Source: CAYNHQ01 sp964397255 (GTDB taxonomy: Bacteria > Bdellovibrionota_G > JALEGL01 > DATDPG01). Taken from it: 64,000 nt of DNA. The DNA is taken from positions 137,204-201,203 of the forward strand of contig CAYNHQ010000005.1 of NCBI GenBank assembly GCA_964397255.1, read 5' to 3'. Under the pieces are notes generated by a model. The model ran no database searches. It saw only the letters and a program-made list of their open reading frames with translations, and was not told the origin of the DNA. Positions 16,191 through 23,892 of the stretch are shown one piece after another. The translations under genes were made by a program, and so were the position numbers. Position 1 is the stretch's first letter; each line of letters starts with the position of its first letter.

Positions 16191-18310
16191 TGCATGATTT
16201 GAATATCAAAGAATACTTTCACCAGGTCTGGAAACGACGAAAGGTGGTTCTTCTCTTTCTTGTTTCGGTGGTGGCTCTTACGGCGCTCGTGACGCTTCGT
16301 CAGCCTCGTATTTATCGAGCCTCCACTCTTATTGAAATTGGCGCCGAAACTCCGGATGCCGCTTTTTTTCAGGATGTGGTGAACTCCTCACCCTATGGGT
16401 GGTGGTCTGCACTTCGCTACTACGAAACGCAGTATCAAATTTTAAAAAGCCGGGCTCTCATGACAAAAGTAGCCCAGCGCGCTATCGATCACGGCGTAGT
16501 CAAAGGCTGGAATGTAGAAGGCCTCACCGAACATCTCGTGGGTGGAGTCTCCATTGGGTCGGATGACAAGAGTCGGCTCGCGAATATCAATTTTGAAGAT
16601 ACCGATGCCACGCGAGCACAGGCCCTCGCGAACCTGATCGGCGATACATACGTGGATGACAATCTTGCTCAAAAACTTGCGGGAGTGACGCAGGCGATCG
16701 ACTGGCTCAACCAACGACTCGAGGAGATACAAAAAGAAAAGAAAACGCAGGAAGATGAGCTCCAAAAGTATAAAGAAGAATACAAGGTCGTCTCTTTGGA
16801 AGACCGGGAAAACGTCGCCAAAGCCAATTTGTTGGCCCTGACCGACAATCTCAATCGGCTCAAAAGTCAGCGCATCGAAGTGGAAGCGCAGTATCGAAAG
16901 TTGAGTGAACTCGTCAAAAAATCGATGCGAATCGAAGATCTTCTCGGTGTGGTGTCGAGCGAACTCCTCACAAAATTAAAGCGCGACCTTTCCGACCGCA
17001 GAGCGGAACGGGCGCAGGTGGCTCTGCGGTATGGCGAAAAGCATCCAACCATGGTCCAACTGAATTCCGAGATCGGAGAAATTGAGCGATCGATCCGTCA
17101 GGAAGTGGAGGCGGAAGTCAGCCGTCTCAAAACGAAATATTTATTAGCAAAGGAGGAAGAAGACTCCATCGCCCGTGCGCTCGAAAATCAAAAAATGGAG
17201 GCCCTCCGCATTGACGAGGTCAACCGGAAACTAGGTGACATTAAGGTTGTTGCGGATACGAACCAACAAATCTTCCAAACCCTTCAGAAGAAAATTAAAG
17301 AAGCTGACCTCTCGGCCTTGGTACGAAGCAACAATATTCGAGTAGTGGATCGGGCTCTTCTACCTGATCGGCCAATTCGCCCTGACATTGTAACGAATCT
17401 CCTCTTGGCGCTCGTAATTGGTCTCTTGGGAGGAATCGGATTGGCCCTTGGTCTCGAGTATCTCGATGACACCTTTAAGACCCACGAAGACGTGGAAAGG
17501 TATTTGCATCTTCCCCTTTTGGGTTTAATTCCCCATCATCGAATAAAGGGGGAAAATAGTACGGGAAAAGCGCTGGAATTCATTCCTTTTGAAGAACCTA
17601 CAACCACACTGTCGGAATTCTATCGAACCCTTCGCACGAACATTCTGTTTCTCACCGCCACGCGGGGACTAAAAAAGTTAATGCTGGTCTCCACCGGGCC
17701 TGCCGAGGGAAAAACTGTGACGGGGCTCAATCTCGCGATCACCTTGGCACAAGTCGAGGAGCGAACCGTGATCATTGATCTTGATCTGCGTCGGCCTAAA
17801 CTTCACTATGTGTTCGATACGCCGAGGCGAATTGGCGTGACAAACGTTCTTTTGGGCGAAATCAAACTTGATGAAGTGATCACCAAGAGCAATGTTCCCA
17901 ATCTCGATTACGTCCTGGCGGGGGCTATCCCTCCCAATCCTGCGGAACTCTTAGGCTCCAATGGTATGCGGAAAATTCTTGATGAACTCTGCAAAAAATA
18001 CGATCGGGTCATTATCGATTCCTCACCCATTGCCCCGGTAACCGACGCCGTCATCGTTTCCCAAATGGTGGATGGAACCATCATGGTGGTTCGGGCAGGA
18101 AAGACGCATCGCAAGGCGGTCATTTTTGCCGCGGAACAGCTCAAAGCCGTAAAAGCTCCGGTTCTTGGAATCGTTCTCAACGACGTCGACGTGCAAAAAT
18201 CGACATATTCCAACTATCAATATTATAAGTACGGTTATTCCACCTACGCTGAGGAAGAGGAAAAGGAAATAAAGACGGAGCCCACTCTTCCGCCACCGGC
18301 CAACGCCTAG
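16190..18310 (+). CDS. Polysaccharide co-polymerase with BY-type tyrosine kinase domain (Wzc-like)
   Basis: A 706-residue inner-membrane protein. The N-terminal Wzz domain has helices near 18-36 and ~400-420, with a long coiled-coil between (residues ~170-380). The cytoplasmic C-terminal CpsD/CapB-type kinase has Walker A STGPAEGKTVTG (~500-511), Walker A' VIIDLDLRRP (~527) and Walker B RVIIDSSPI (~605), and ends with a Tyr cluster (SNYQYYKYGYSTYAEEE, ~670-690) for autophosphorylation. Wzc proteins set chain length and drive export with Wza. It is the last gene of the export operon and converges on the fused transferase gene 9 bases away. Confidence 0.92.
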   Translation: MHDLNIKEYFHQVWKRRKVVLLFLVSVVALTALVTLRQPRIYRASTLIEIGAETPDAAFFQDVVNSSPYGWWSALRYYETQYQILKSRALMTKVAQRAIDHGVVKGWNVEGLTEHLVGGVSIGSDDKSRLANINFEDTDATRAQALANLIGDTYVDDNLAQKLAGVTQAIDWLNQRLEEIQKEKKTQEDELQKYKEEYKVVSLEDRENVAKANLLALTDNLNRLKSQRIEVEAQYRKLSELVKKSMRIEDLLGVVSSELLTKLKRDLSDRRAERAQVALRYGEKHPTMVQLNSEIGEIERSIRQEVEAEVSRLKTKYLLAKEEEDSIARALENQKMEALRIDEVNRKLGDIKVVADTNQQIFQTLQKKIKEADLSALVRSNNIRVVDRALLPDRPIRPDIVTNLLLALVIGLLGGIGLALGLEYLDDTFKTHEDVERYLHLPLLGLIPHHRIKGENSTGKALEFIPFEEPTTTLSEFYRTLRTNILFLTATRGLKKLMLVSTGPAEGKTVTGLNLAITLAQVEERTVIIDLDLRRPKLHYVFDTPRRIGVTNVLLGEIKLDEVITKSNVPNLDYVLAGAIPPNPAELLGSNGMRKILDELCKKYDRVIIDSSPIAPVTDAVIVSQMVDGTIMVVRAGKTHRKAVIFAAEQLKAVKAPVLGIVLNDVDVQKSTYSNYQYYKYGYSTYAEEEEKEIKTEPTLPPPANA

Positions 18311-18318
18311 AACCTCTC

Positions 18319-20127
18319 TTAATTCCAGCGCGTTTCGGCGGTGCGAAGCGGATCGACGATCATTTTTTCAAAAGAGAGAAGCGAAGCGAAGGGGAGGCCG
18401 CTTCTGCGACAGGCTTCTTCAATGAAAGTCCTTTTCACTGTTTCCAAAGAGGGAATGGCAATGATGATCTGCTCTATTTTATATTCTTGAACTGCCGAAG
18501 AGAGATTATCTACTCCGCCCACCACGGGTACCCCGACGAGAGGGCGACCTTTTTTGCTCACGTCGTCATCGAGTATTGCCACAGGGCGAAGATTCCAATT
18601 TCGGTTTTTTCGAATTTCCTCTAGCACGAATCGCCCCGCATCTCCCGCACCGATCACCAACACTCGCCTCCCTTGGTCAGGGTAAGCAAAGAGCGATTCT
18701 CTCATCGCCCGCAGGAGCGCACGCGTACCCCCCATTAATGCGAAGAGAACGACGAAATCAATCGCGAAGAGCGAACGCGAAAAGCCATTGAATCGAAATA
18801 TTCCTAAAATGGCGAGCACCGTTCCCGCTGAAGCCAGTAGCGAAGTTCGAAATAGCTTCGAGACCCCTTCAAAATCGATGTAGGTCCAAAGACCTCGGTA
18901 GAGGCCAAACATCATAAACAGAATCAATTTCGTCGTAATGATAATGGGAAGGGTAAGTCCCAATTGGGCTATCGTGTATTCGCTTACATTCCAGTCGTAT
19001 CGAAGAAGGTACGCGAGGACGTAACTCAGCCCAATCAAAAGTGTGTCGATCAAAATTTCGATAATTCTGCGTCGATAAAAAAGATCGACGCTGGGGATCC
19101 AAGGACGTGACTTTTCAATCGATTGGGGAGTGTTGTAAACCTTCGCGTCCGTGAGAAAAATTCCGAAAACGACAATGAAGATCACCACACCTGAGATCAG
19201 AAGCCCCCAGGCCTGCACATTGTAGATATGGGCAAATAGGACGGAGAGACCAAACAAAGCGGAAAGTCCCCAGAGAACCGTGACGGTCTTTTTCTGACTC
19301 ATCCCCAGGGCCACCAGGCGATGTGAGGCATGGTCTTTCCCTCCCTGGCTGACCGGTTTTCCGTGAATTTTGCGATTGAGAGTCACCAGAGTGGTATCGA
19401 ATATGGGTACCGCCAGAACCAGAAGGGGGGTCGCAAGGGTAAGAAAAAGATTTGAAGCGCTTCGCCAGGTATCCAGGATGGTAAGAACGGCAAGGGTAAA
19501 TCCTATCCATTGCGATCCACAATCTCCCATGAAAATCCGGGCGGGATAAATATTGTATCGCAAAAATCCGGTGACCGACCCGATGAAAATGGCCAGTAAC
19601 GGCATGGATAAGGTGAAGTGACCCGTTAGAATCGATAAAGCGAGTAGAAAAAAGGTGCCGATGACCGCAACCCCTCCCGCTAAGCCGTCCATATTGTCGA
19701 GAAGATTAAATGCATTCGTAATACCAATGATCCAAAAAAGCGTGAGAGGGATAAATACAAGTGGATTTCCAGGCCATGCTACATGCACACCGAGAAGAAT
19801 CATGAGGCAGGCCGTCGCTATTTGCCCGACCAATTTTGAATAAGGGGGAAGCGGGCGAAGATCATCAATGAATCCAAGAAGAAAAATGAGGGCTCCTCCA
19901 AGTAAGACTTTCAACGAATCCGGTTGAAATTGACGGAAAAGAAGAAAACAAATCGTGAATGCGGAAAACATGGCAATGCCCCCCATACTGGGTGTGGCTT
20001 GCTCATGCCATCGATCGGCGGTGGGCGTACGAATCAACCAAGACTTTTCATCATCGAAAGCGAGGAGAAATCGGGTCAGCACTCCTCCCAAGATGAGGGA
20101 GAGAAAAAATGGGACGATCAATTCCAT
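18319..20127 (-). CDS. Fusion of MraY/WecA-like phosphoglycosyltransferase and truncated FlaA1/CapD-like domain
   Basis: A 602-residue multi-pass membrane protein in two parts. Residues 1-~325 are a polyprenyl-phosphate sugar-1-phosphate transferase: FIDDLRPL (D88-D89), NAFNLLDNMDGLAGG (138-152), FMGDCGS (~199-205) and KDHASHR (264-270). These start an undecaprenyl-linked repeat unit. Residues ~345-602 resemble the N-terminal part of FlaA1/PglF/CapD proteins: four helices, then a CoA_binding_3-type Rossmann domain with VIGAGDAGRF (491-500). The protein stops where the SDR epimerase/dehydratase domain would normally begin, so the second half should bind a nucleotide but not catalyse. Last gene of a four-gene minus-strand operon. 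Confidence 0.82.
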   Translation of the reverse strand: MELIVPFFLSLILGGVLTRFLLAFDDEKSWLIRTPTADRWHEQATPSMGGIAMFSAFTICFLLFRQFQPDSLKVLLGGALIFLLGFIDDLRPLPPYSKLVGQIATACLMILLGVHVAWPGNPLVFIPLTLFWIIGITNAFNLLDNMDGLAGGVAVIGTFFLLALSILTGHFTLSMPLLAIFIGSVTGFLRYNIYPARIFMGDCGSQWIGFTLAVLTILDTWRSASNLFLTLATPLLVLAVPIFDTTLVTLNRKIHGKPVSQGGKDHASHRLVALGMSQKKTVTVLWGLSALFGLSVLFAHIYNVQAWGLLISGVVIFIVVFGIFLTDAKVYNTPQSIEKSRPWIPSVDLFYRRRIIEILIDTLLIGLSYVLAYLLRYDWNVSEYTIAQLGLTLPIIITTKLILFMMFGLYRGLWTYIDFEGVSKLFRTSLLASAGTVLAILGIFRFNGFSRSLFAIDFVVLFALMGGTRALLRAMRESLFAYPDQGRRVLVIGAGDAGRFVLEEIRKNRNWNLRPVAILDDDVSKKGRPLVGVPVVGGVDNLSSAVQEYKIEQIIIAIPSLETVKRTFIEEACRRSGLPFASLLSFEKMIVDPLRTAETRWN

Positions 20128-20136
20128 GGATGAAAT

Positions 20137-21111
20137 CTAAATGAATTGCGGGTCTTGCCGAAAATGATTAATGACTCGATCCACAATCTCTTCTAGCGAA
20201 ACCGTGGGACGATAGCCGATCATGGATGTAATTTTCGAAATATTCGGCACACGGCGCGGCATATCCTCAAATCCTGGCGCATACGCTTCATCGTACGGGA
20301 TGGTTACAATCGACGAGGCGGATTTGGCCCGACTCTTCACCAATTCGGCCAATTCCATCATTGAAATTTCTCGGTCTCCCCCCACATTAAATACCTCGCC
20401 AAAGGCCCGTGTCTCTTGGGGGAGGCGCACAAGCGCTTCGATGACATCGGACACATAGGTAAAGGTTCGTCGTTGCTGACCCGTGCCATAGACCGTAATG
20501 GCCTGATTTCGGACGGCCTGCCGAACAAAAGTAGGTAGAACCATGCCGTATTGTGAGGTTTGCCTCGGGCCCACCGTATTAAAAAGACGAGCGACAATGA
20601 TCGGTAGGCGGTTCATCCGGTAATACGCAATAGCCAAAAATTCATCGATGGCCTTGGAACACGCATAGCTCCAGCGAGAATGGGTCGTGGGTCCAAAGAC
20701 CATGTCATCATCTTCGGTAAAAGGACTCTTTGAGTTTTTCCCGTACACTTCTGAAGTCGACGTAAGCAAAATCGGTTTTCGCCATTTATTCGCGAGATAG
20801 AGAACTGCCTCGGTGCCTCGAATGTTGGTTTCAATGGTGTTCACCGGTTCTTTCACAATCAGTTTCACACCGACAGCCGCGGCGAGGTGATAAATTAGAT
20901 CGGATTGTCTAATGAAAGGTTCAAGAGTTGGAACATTTGTCACTGAGTCGACCACCAAATGAAAGTTTGGATTTTTTTGGAGCGCCTCGATGTTTCGAAT
21001 TCCGCCCGTGGACAAGTTATCGATGATGGTGATCTCGTGCCCTTCGGCCAAGAGACGCTCGGAGAGGTGAGATCCCACAAAGCCTGCCCCTCCTGTAACG
21101 AGTACGCGCAT
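20137..21111 (-). CDS. NAD-dependent sugar-nucleotide epimerase/dehydratase (extended SDR)
   Basis: A 324-residue extended short-chain dehydrogenase. It has the NAD motif TGGAGFVGSHL (residues 6-16), IDNLSTG, the catalytic STSEVYG Ser/Thr and YACSK Tyr/Lys (~149-153), and a substrate region RLFNTVGPRQ. This set is typical of UDP-glucuronate decarboxylase, UDP-glucose/GlcNAc 4-epimerase and related NDP-sugar enzymes; I cannot choose between them. It lies 9 bases before the fused transferase and follows the DegT aminotransferase and a Rossmann-like gene, so it probably prepares a sugar nucleotide for the surface glycan. Confidence 0.85.
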   Translation of the reverse strand: MRVLVTGGAGFVGSHLSERLLAEGHEITIIDNLSTGGIRNIEALQKNPNFHLVVDSVTNVPTLEPFIRQSDLIYHLAAAVGVKLIVKEPVNTIETNIRGTEAVLYLANKWRKPILLTSTSEVYGKNSKSPFTEDDDMVFGPTTHSRWSYACSKAIDEFLAIAYYRMNRLPIIVARLFNTVGPRQTSQYGMVLPTFVRQAVRNQAITVYGTGQQRRTFTYVSDVIEALVRLPQETRAFGEVFNVGGDREISMMELAELVKSRAKSASSIVTIPYDEAYAPGFEDMPRRVPNISKITSMIGYRPTVSLEEIVDRVINHFRQDPQFI

Positions 21112-21123
21112 AAAAAAAGCTTA

Positions 21124-22068
21124 TCATCGACGTGACGGCATGGCGAACCCCGAATGCGCAGCGACCGCGACACAATGCTGCGGCGAAAGTCCTTTTGCAC
21201 GCGCTTTTGATAAAAGTTCACCGACCTTAAGCCCCGCCGCTGCAAGCCGGATGGCAGGTTCCGGTCCCAGATCGTCAAGGCGAAGGCCCATATGTCCTTT
21301 TCGAGGGGAAATCGTGGGAATCCACCTCCATTGGGGGGCTCGAGTTCCTTCTATGTCACCCCAGAGCTGAATCACTTTTTTCCCCGCGGGGAAAGGATGC
21401 AACTCCCGTTTTGTAATGCGATCTGTGGGGCCGACTGCAATCACAAATACATTCGCTTCGGATATTCTCCGAGCTTGTTTTGCGCGAGCAAGTGAAATCG
21501 CTCGGCGAAGGTAAGGAGAAAACGCGGGAGCGGATCGAAGAAAAACCCGATCCCCTTTCCGGATTTCACGCGCCAAAAGAGGAACGAGGTATGAAAAAAC
21601 ATTTACCTTCCTCCCTCGCTCATTTACGCCCGCAAATGGAATCGACCGATTTTGAAGTGCGCGCAAATCGACATCCGAAGGACGAACTTCCCAGGGCTCC
21701 ATCATGAGGGAAACCACCGCATGGGATGAAACTTTCCGAATCCACTTGGCTGAAATCGGCCGGACATGACCGCTGTTGGTGATAATATCTACATTTCCAA
21801 GCGGTACCTTTTCAATCGATGGAAAAACATGAATTCGGTCGGCTACACCCAATCCTTGGGCCAGCCGAAGGGTATGCGTTGTTGCATTACGGCGAGATCC
21901 AAATGGAGAAGGTTTTGCAATGGCATAAACTTTTGCTCCCGAAAAAGCCGCCATGGCGGCCGTTGCGGCAAAAGGTCCGGTCGCAGCTTCGGTCAAAACC
22001 GTGTGGTGAGAGAGATCAAGACGGAACTCATGGACCAATGCACGAGAAATCCGTGCAAGCGATTTCAT
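21124..22068 (-). CDS. Uncharacterised Rossmann-like protein in the sugar-nucleotide operon
   Basis: A 314-residue cytoplasmic protein of a family I know only as uncharacterised, found in surface-polysaccharide clusters. The N-terminal half looks like a nucleotide- or SAM-binding Rossmann fold: TVLTEAATGPFAATAAMAAF, then AKVYAIAK, then DIITNSGHVRPISA. The middle has a conserved-looking VVSLMMEPWEVRPSDVDL and a FAGVNERG loop. The C-terminal half begins a second alpha/beta unit (GDRVFLRSAPAF). It overlaps the DegT aminotransferase by 4 bases and precedes the epimerase, so a role in making or modifying an amino sugar is plausible but unproven. Confidence 0.55.
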   Translation of the reverse strand: MKSLARISRALVHEFRLDLSHHTVLTEAATGPFAATAAMAAFSGAKVYAIAKPSPFGSRRNATTHTLRLAQGLGVADRIHVFPSIEKVPLGNVDIITNSGHVRPISAKWIRKVSSHAVVSLMMEPWEVRPSDVDLRALQNRSIPFAGVNERGRKVNVFSYLVPLLAREIRKGDRVFLRSAPAFSPYLRRAISLARAKQARRISEANVFVIAVGPTDRITKRELHPFPAGKKVIQLWGDIEGTRAPQWRWIPTISPRKGHMGLRLDDLGPEPAIRLAAAGLKVGELLSKARAKGLSPQHCVAVAAHSGFAMPSRR

Positions 22069-23168
22069 CCGAGCGCCTGGCGCAGAGTCTGAATCACATA
22101 CGCTTGATCGTCGTCTTCCATCGCAGCGTACATCGGTAAAAGAAGAGTTTCCTCATATGCCGCTTCTGTTTCGGGCAGGCGGGGGGGTTGCAACAGATGA
22201 ACAATATAGGGATGCGTATGAGAAGGGAGAGGCCCTGGGCTTGTCTCCACCCCCTTTTTCCGAAGTTCTTCCGCAATCCAATTTCGTCGACCGCCGGAAA
22301 TTCGAATAGGATAACTCTGGTAATTCCATTCCAATCCTTTGGCGAGATGAACGGTTCGAACGTTTGGAACATCACAAAAAGCTTCATCGTATCGTCGTGC
22401 CAAATGATGCCTTCGTTCGATGGAATCATTCATTCGATCGAGCGCCCATAGGCCGAGGGCCGCCTGAAATTCACTCATTCGATGATTGTGACCCATCCGT
22501 TCCACCGTCGGACTATCGGAATTTGTCCTTCCATGGTTGCCAAAACTTCTCACTCGTTGTGATAGTGATTCGTTGTCGGTAAGAACCATCCCCCCTTCAC
22601 CTGTAGAAAGAATTTTGCGTGGATGAAAACTCAATAAACCCGAGACTCCAAAAGTTCCGACCGCTTTCCCTTCATAATGTGAGCCAAGCCCACAGGCTGC
22701 ATCTTCGATGAGGACCAAACCCTGTTTGCGGCACAGGGAGGCAAACGCTCCGGCGTCGGAAGGAATTCCGAACTGGTGAACCAGGATCACCGCGCGAGTT
22801 TTGTCGGTGATTTTCGATTCCACTTCTTTCGGATCCAGATTAAATGTGGCGGGGTCAATGTCCGCAAAAACCGGGCGTGCGCCCGACAAAAGCACCGCAT
22901 TTACAGTGGCGATGAATGTGTACGAAGGGCAAATCACTTCGGTTCCTTCTTTTAGTCCAACGGCCTCACAAATGGCTTCCAGAGCCGAGGTCCCAGAGTT
23001 TGTGGCTACGGCGTAAATCGATCCGCAGTATTCGGCGACTCTTCTTTCAAATGCTGCGGCATATTCGCCCTGTGTCCATCGACCCGAGAGAACAATATTC
23101 CGTAGCGTCGCAAGAAGCGCCGCGGGGTCATCGGGGTGGTCTGGTCGAGCAAGCGGTACTTTTTTCAC
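22065..23168 (-). CDS. DegT/DnrJ/EryC1/StrS family sugar aminotransferase
   Basis: A 367-residue PLP enzyme that adds an amino group to a keto-sugar nucleotide. Motifs include TNSGTSALEAIC (phosphate loop, ~57-68), PSYTFIATVNAV (~81-92), IEDAACGLGSHY with the PLP-ring Asp (~154-165) and SFHPRKILSTGEGGM with internal-aldimine K185. The start is GTG 23168. It is the first gene of the operon that continues with the Rossmann-like protein, epimerase and fused transferase. The acetamidino module at 28134-33249 needs such an amino sugar. A weak promoter (TTGTAG, 16 bases, TAGGAT) lies just upstream. Confidence 0.9.
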   Translation of the reverse strand: MKKVPLARPDHPDDPAALLATLRNIVLSGRWTQGEYAAAFERRVAEYCGSIYAVATNSGTSALEAICEAVGLKEGTEVICPSYTFIATVNAVLLSGARPVFADIDPATFNLDPKEVESKITDKTRAVILVHQFGIPSDAGAFASLCRKQGLVLIEDAACGLGSHYEGKAVGTFGVSGLLSFHPRKILSTGEGGMVLTDNESLSQRVRSFGNHGRTNSDSPTVERMGHNHRMSEFQAALGLWALDRMNDSIERRHHLARRYDEAFCDVPNVRTVHLAKGLEWNYQSYPIRISGGRRNWIAEELRKKGVETSPGPLPSHTHPYIVHLLQPPRLPETEAAYEETLLLPMYAAMEDDDQAYVIQTLRQALG

Positions 23169-23214
23169 GTGATTTCGCCAAATCCTACCCTAACGCCCTG
23201 AGTCTACAAAGATT

Positions 23215-23514
23215 TTACGGATGGGGAGTGATCGCAATGATTGTAATCACTCCTTTTCCCGGTCCGTAGTGCCAAAAAATACGATAAGCCGCCGTTGTTT
23301 TGCTTTCAGCGTAGGCTTCAAAAACCTCTTCCTCATTCGGTCCGGAGAGAGATTCATATTTATGTGTATGTAATCCGGGATGGCGTGGGTTTTTCTCCAG
23401 GTAACCCAGCGCCTTTCGAACGGCCTTGAACCGTTTTTCCAATCCCTTGTCTTTTTCTAGCTCTTGAAGATTTTCAATTGCTTCTTGGGTCCACCGCAAT
23501 GAAAACAAATTCAC
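23215..23514 (-). CDS. RelE/ParE-like toxin of a toxin-antitoxin pair
   Basis: A 99-residue basic-plus-acidic small protein with the RelE/ParE-fold outline: an N-terminal WTQEAIENLQELEKD helix, a KNPRHPGLHTHKYESL strand region and a C-terminal AYRIFWHYGPGKGVITII beta segment. Proteins of this type cleave mRNA on the ribosome or inhibit gyrase; which one is not readable here. It overlaps the upstream AbrB-like antitoxin gene by 4 bases, the usual antitoxin-first order. It sits between two polysaccharide transcription units and may be a passenger there. Confidence 0.65.
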   Translation of the reverse strand: MNLFSLRWTQEAIENLQELEKDKGLEKRFKAVRKALGYLEKNPRHPGLHTHKYESLSGPNEEEVFEAYAESKTTAAYRIFWHYGPGKGVITIIAITPHP

Positions 23515-23810
23515 TCTTCATCGTCTCCTTCACCTTTCGTATATTTGGAGAAAGAACCGAGAGACCTTGTTTTCTTCTTCGATGAATCCTCCAGCCCTCG
23601 CTTCACCCTCGAATAAGCTTCTCTGTTTAGGAATAGCCACCGTTCGTGCGCAGGGATCTCGACGAAAGGTTCCAGTAGAATTCGGCCTTCCTTGTCGACA
23701 TTTACCTTGAAACTGCTGATCCCTTTCGCATACTTCCCCAACGTAATTCTTCCTTTCCCATCCGGGAAAAGTTGGGCCACTTCTTTGAACTCCCGATTTT
23801 CGTCCGCCAT
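23511..23810 (-). CDS. AbrB-like antitoxin
   Basis: A 99-residue protein with a short beta-rich segment (FPDGKGRITLGKYAKGISSF, residues ~15-34, then VDKEGRILLEPFVEIP) resembling swapped-hairpin AbrB/SpoVT DNA-binding domains, followed by a charged helical tail (VKRGLEDSSKKKTRSLGSF) that would bind the toxin. Its gene precedes the RelE-like gene with a 4-base overlap. The region just upstream contains a promoter and three copies of a TCCCAC element that could be its operator, fitting autoregulation. Confidence 0.65.
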   Translation of the reverse strand: MADENREFKEVAQLFPDGKGRITLGKYAKGISSFKVNVDKEGRILLEPFVEIPAHERWLFLNREAYSRVKRGLEDSSKKKTRSLGSFSKYTKGEGDDEE

Positions 23811-23825
23811 AGTGTTATGGCTTAG

Positions 23826-23877
23826 AGCATAACGCCTTGTGGGAAAATGTACAAGTGGGATTAATACTATTTCCCAC
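23826..23877 (-). promoter_or_regulatory. Promoter/operator region of the toxin-antitoxin operon
   Basis: On the minus strand TTGTAC (23854-23849), a 17-base spacer and TATGCT (23831-23826), 15 bases before the antitoxin ATG. An 8-bp inverted repeat (GTGGGAAA 23839-23846, TTTCCCAC 23870-23877) flanks the -35, with one arm inside the spacer. A third GTGGGA lies between the arms (around 23855). This arrangement suits binding by a multimeric antitoxin. Confidence 0.4.
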
Positions 23878-23892
23878 CAAATGGCACTGGAT

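Noticed and set aside
13453..18310. Exosortase/PEP-CTERM-linked exopolysaccharide locus
   Set aside because: The barrel, Wza and Wzc order is similar, but no exosortase, PEP-CTERM protein or PEP-CTERM-type regulator is visible in the window.
23839..23877. Rho-independent terminator
   Set aside because: The inverted repeat has a 23-base loop and no T run; its position over the -35 fits an operator better.
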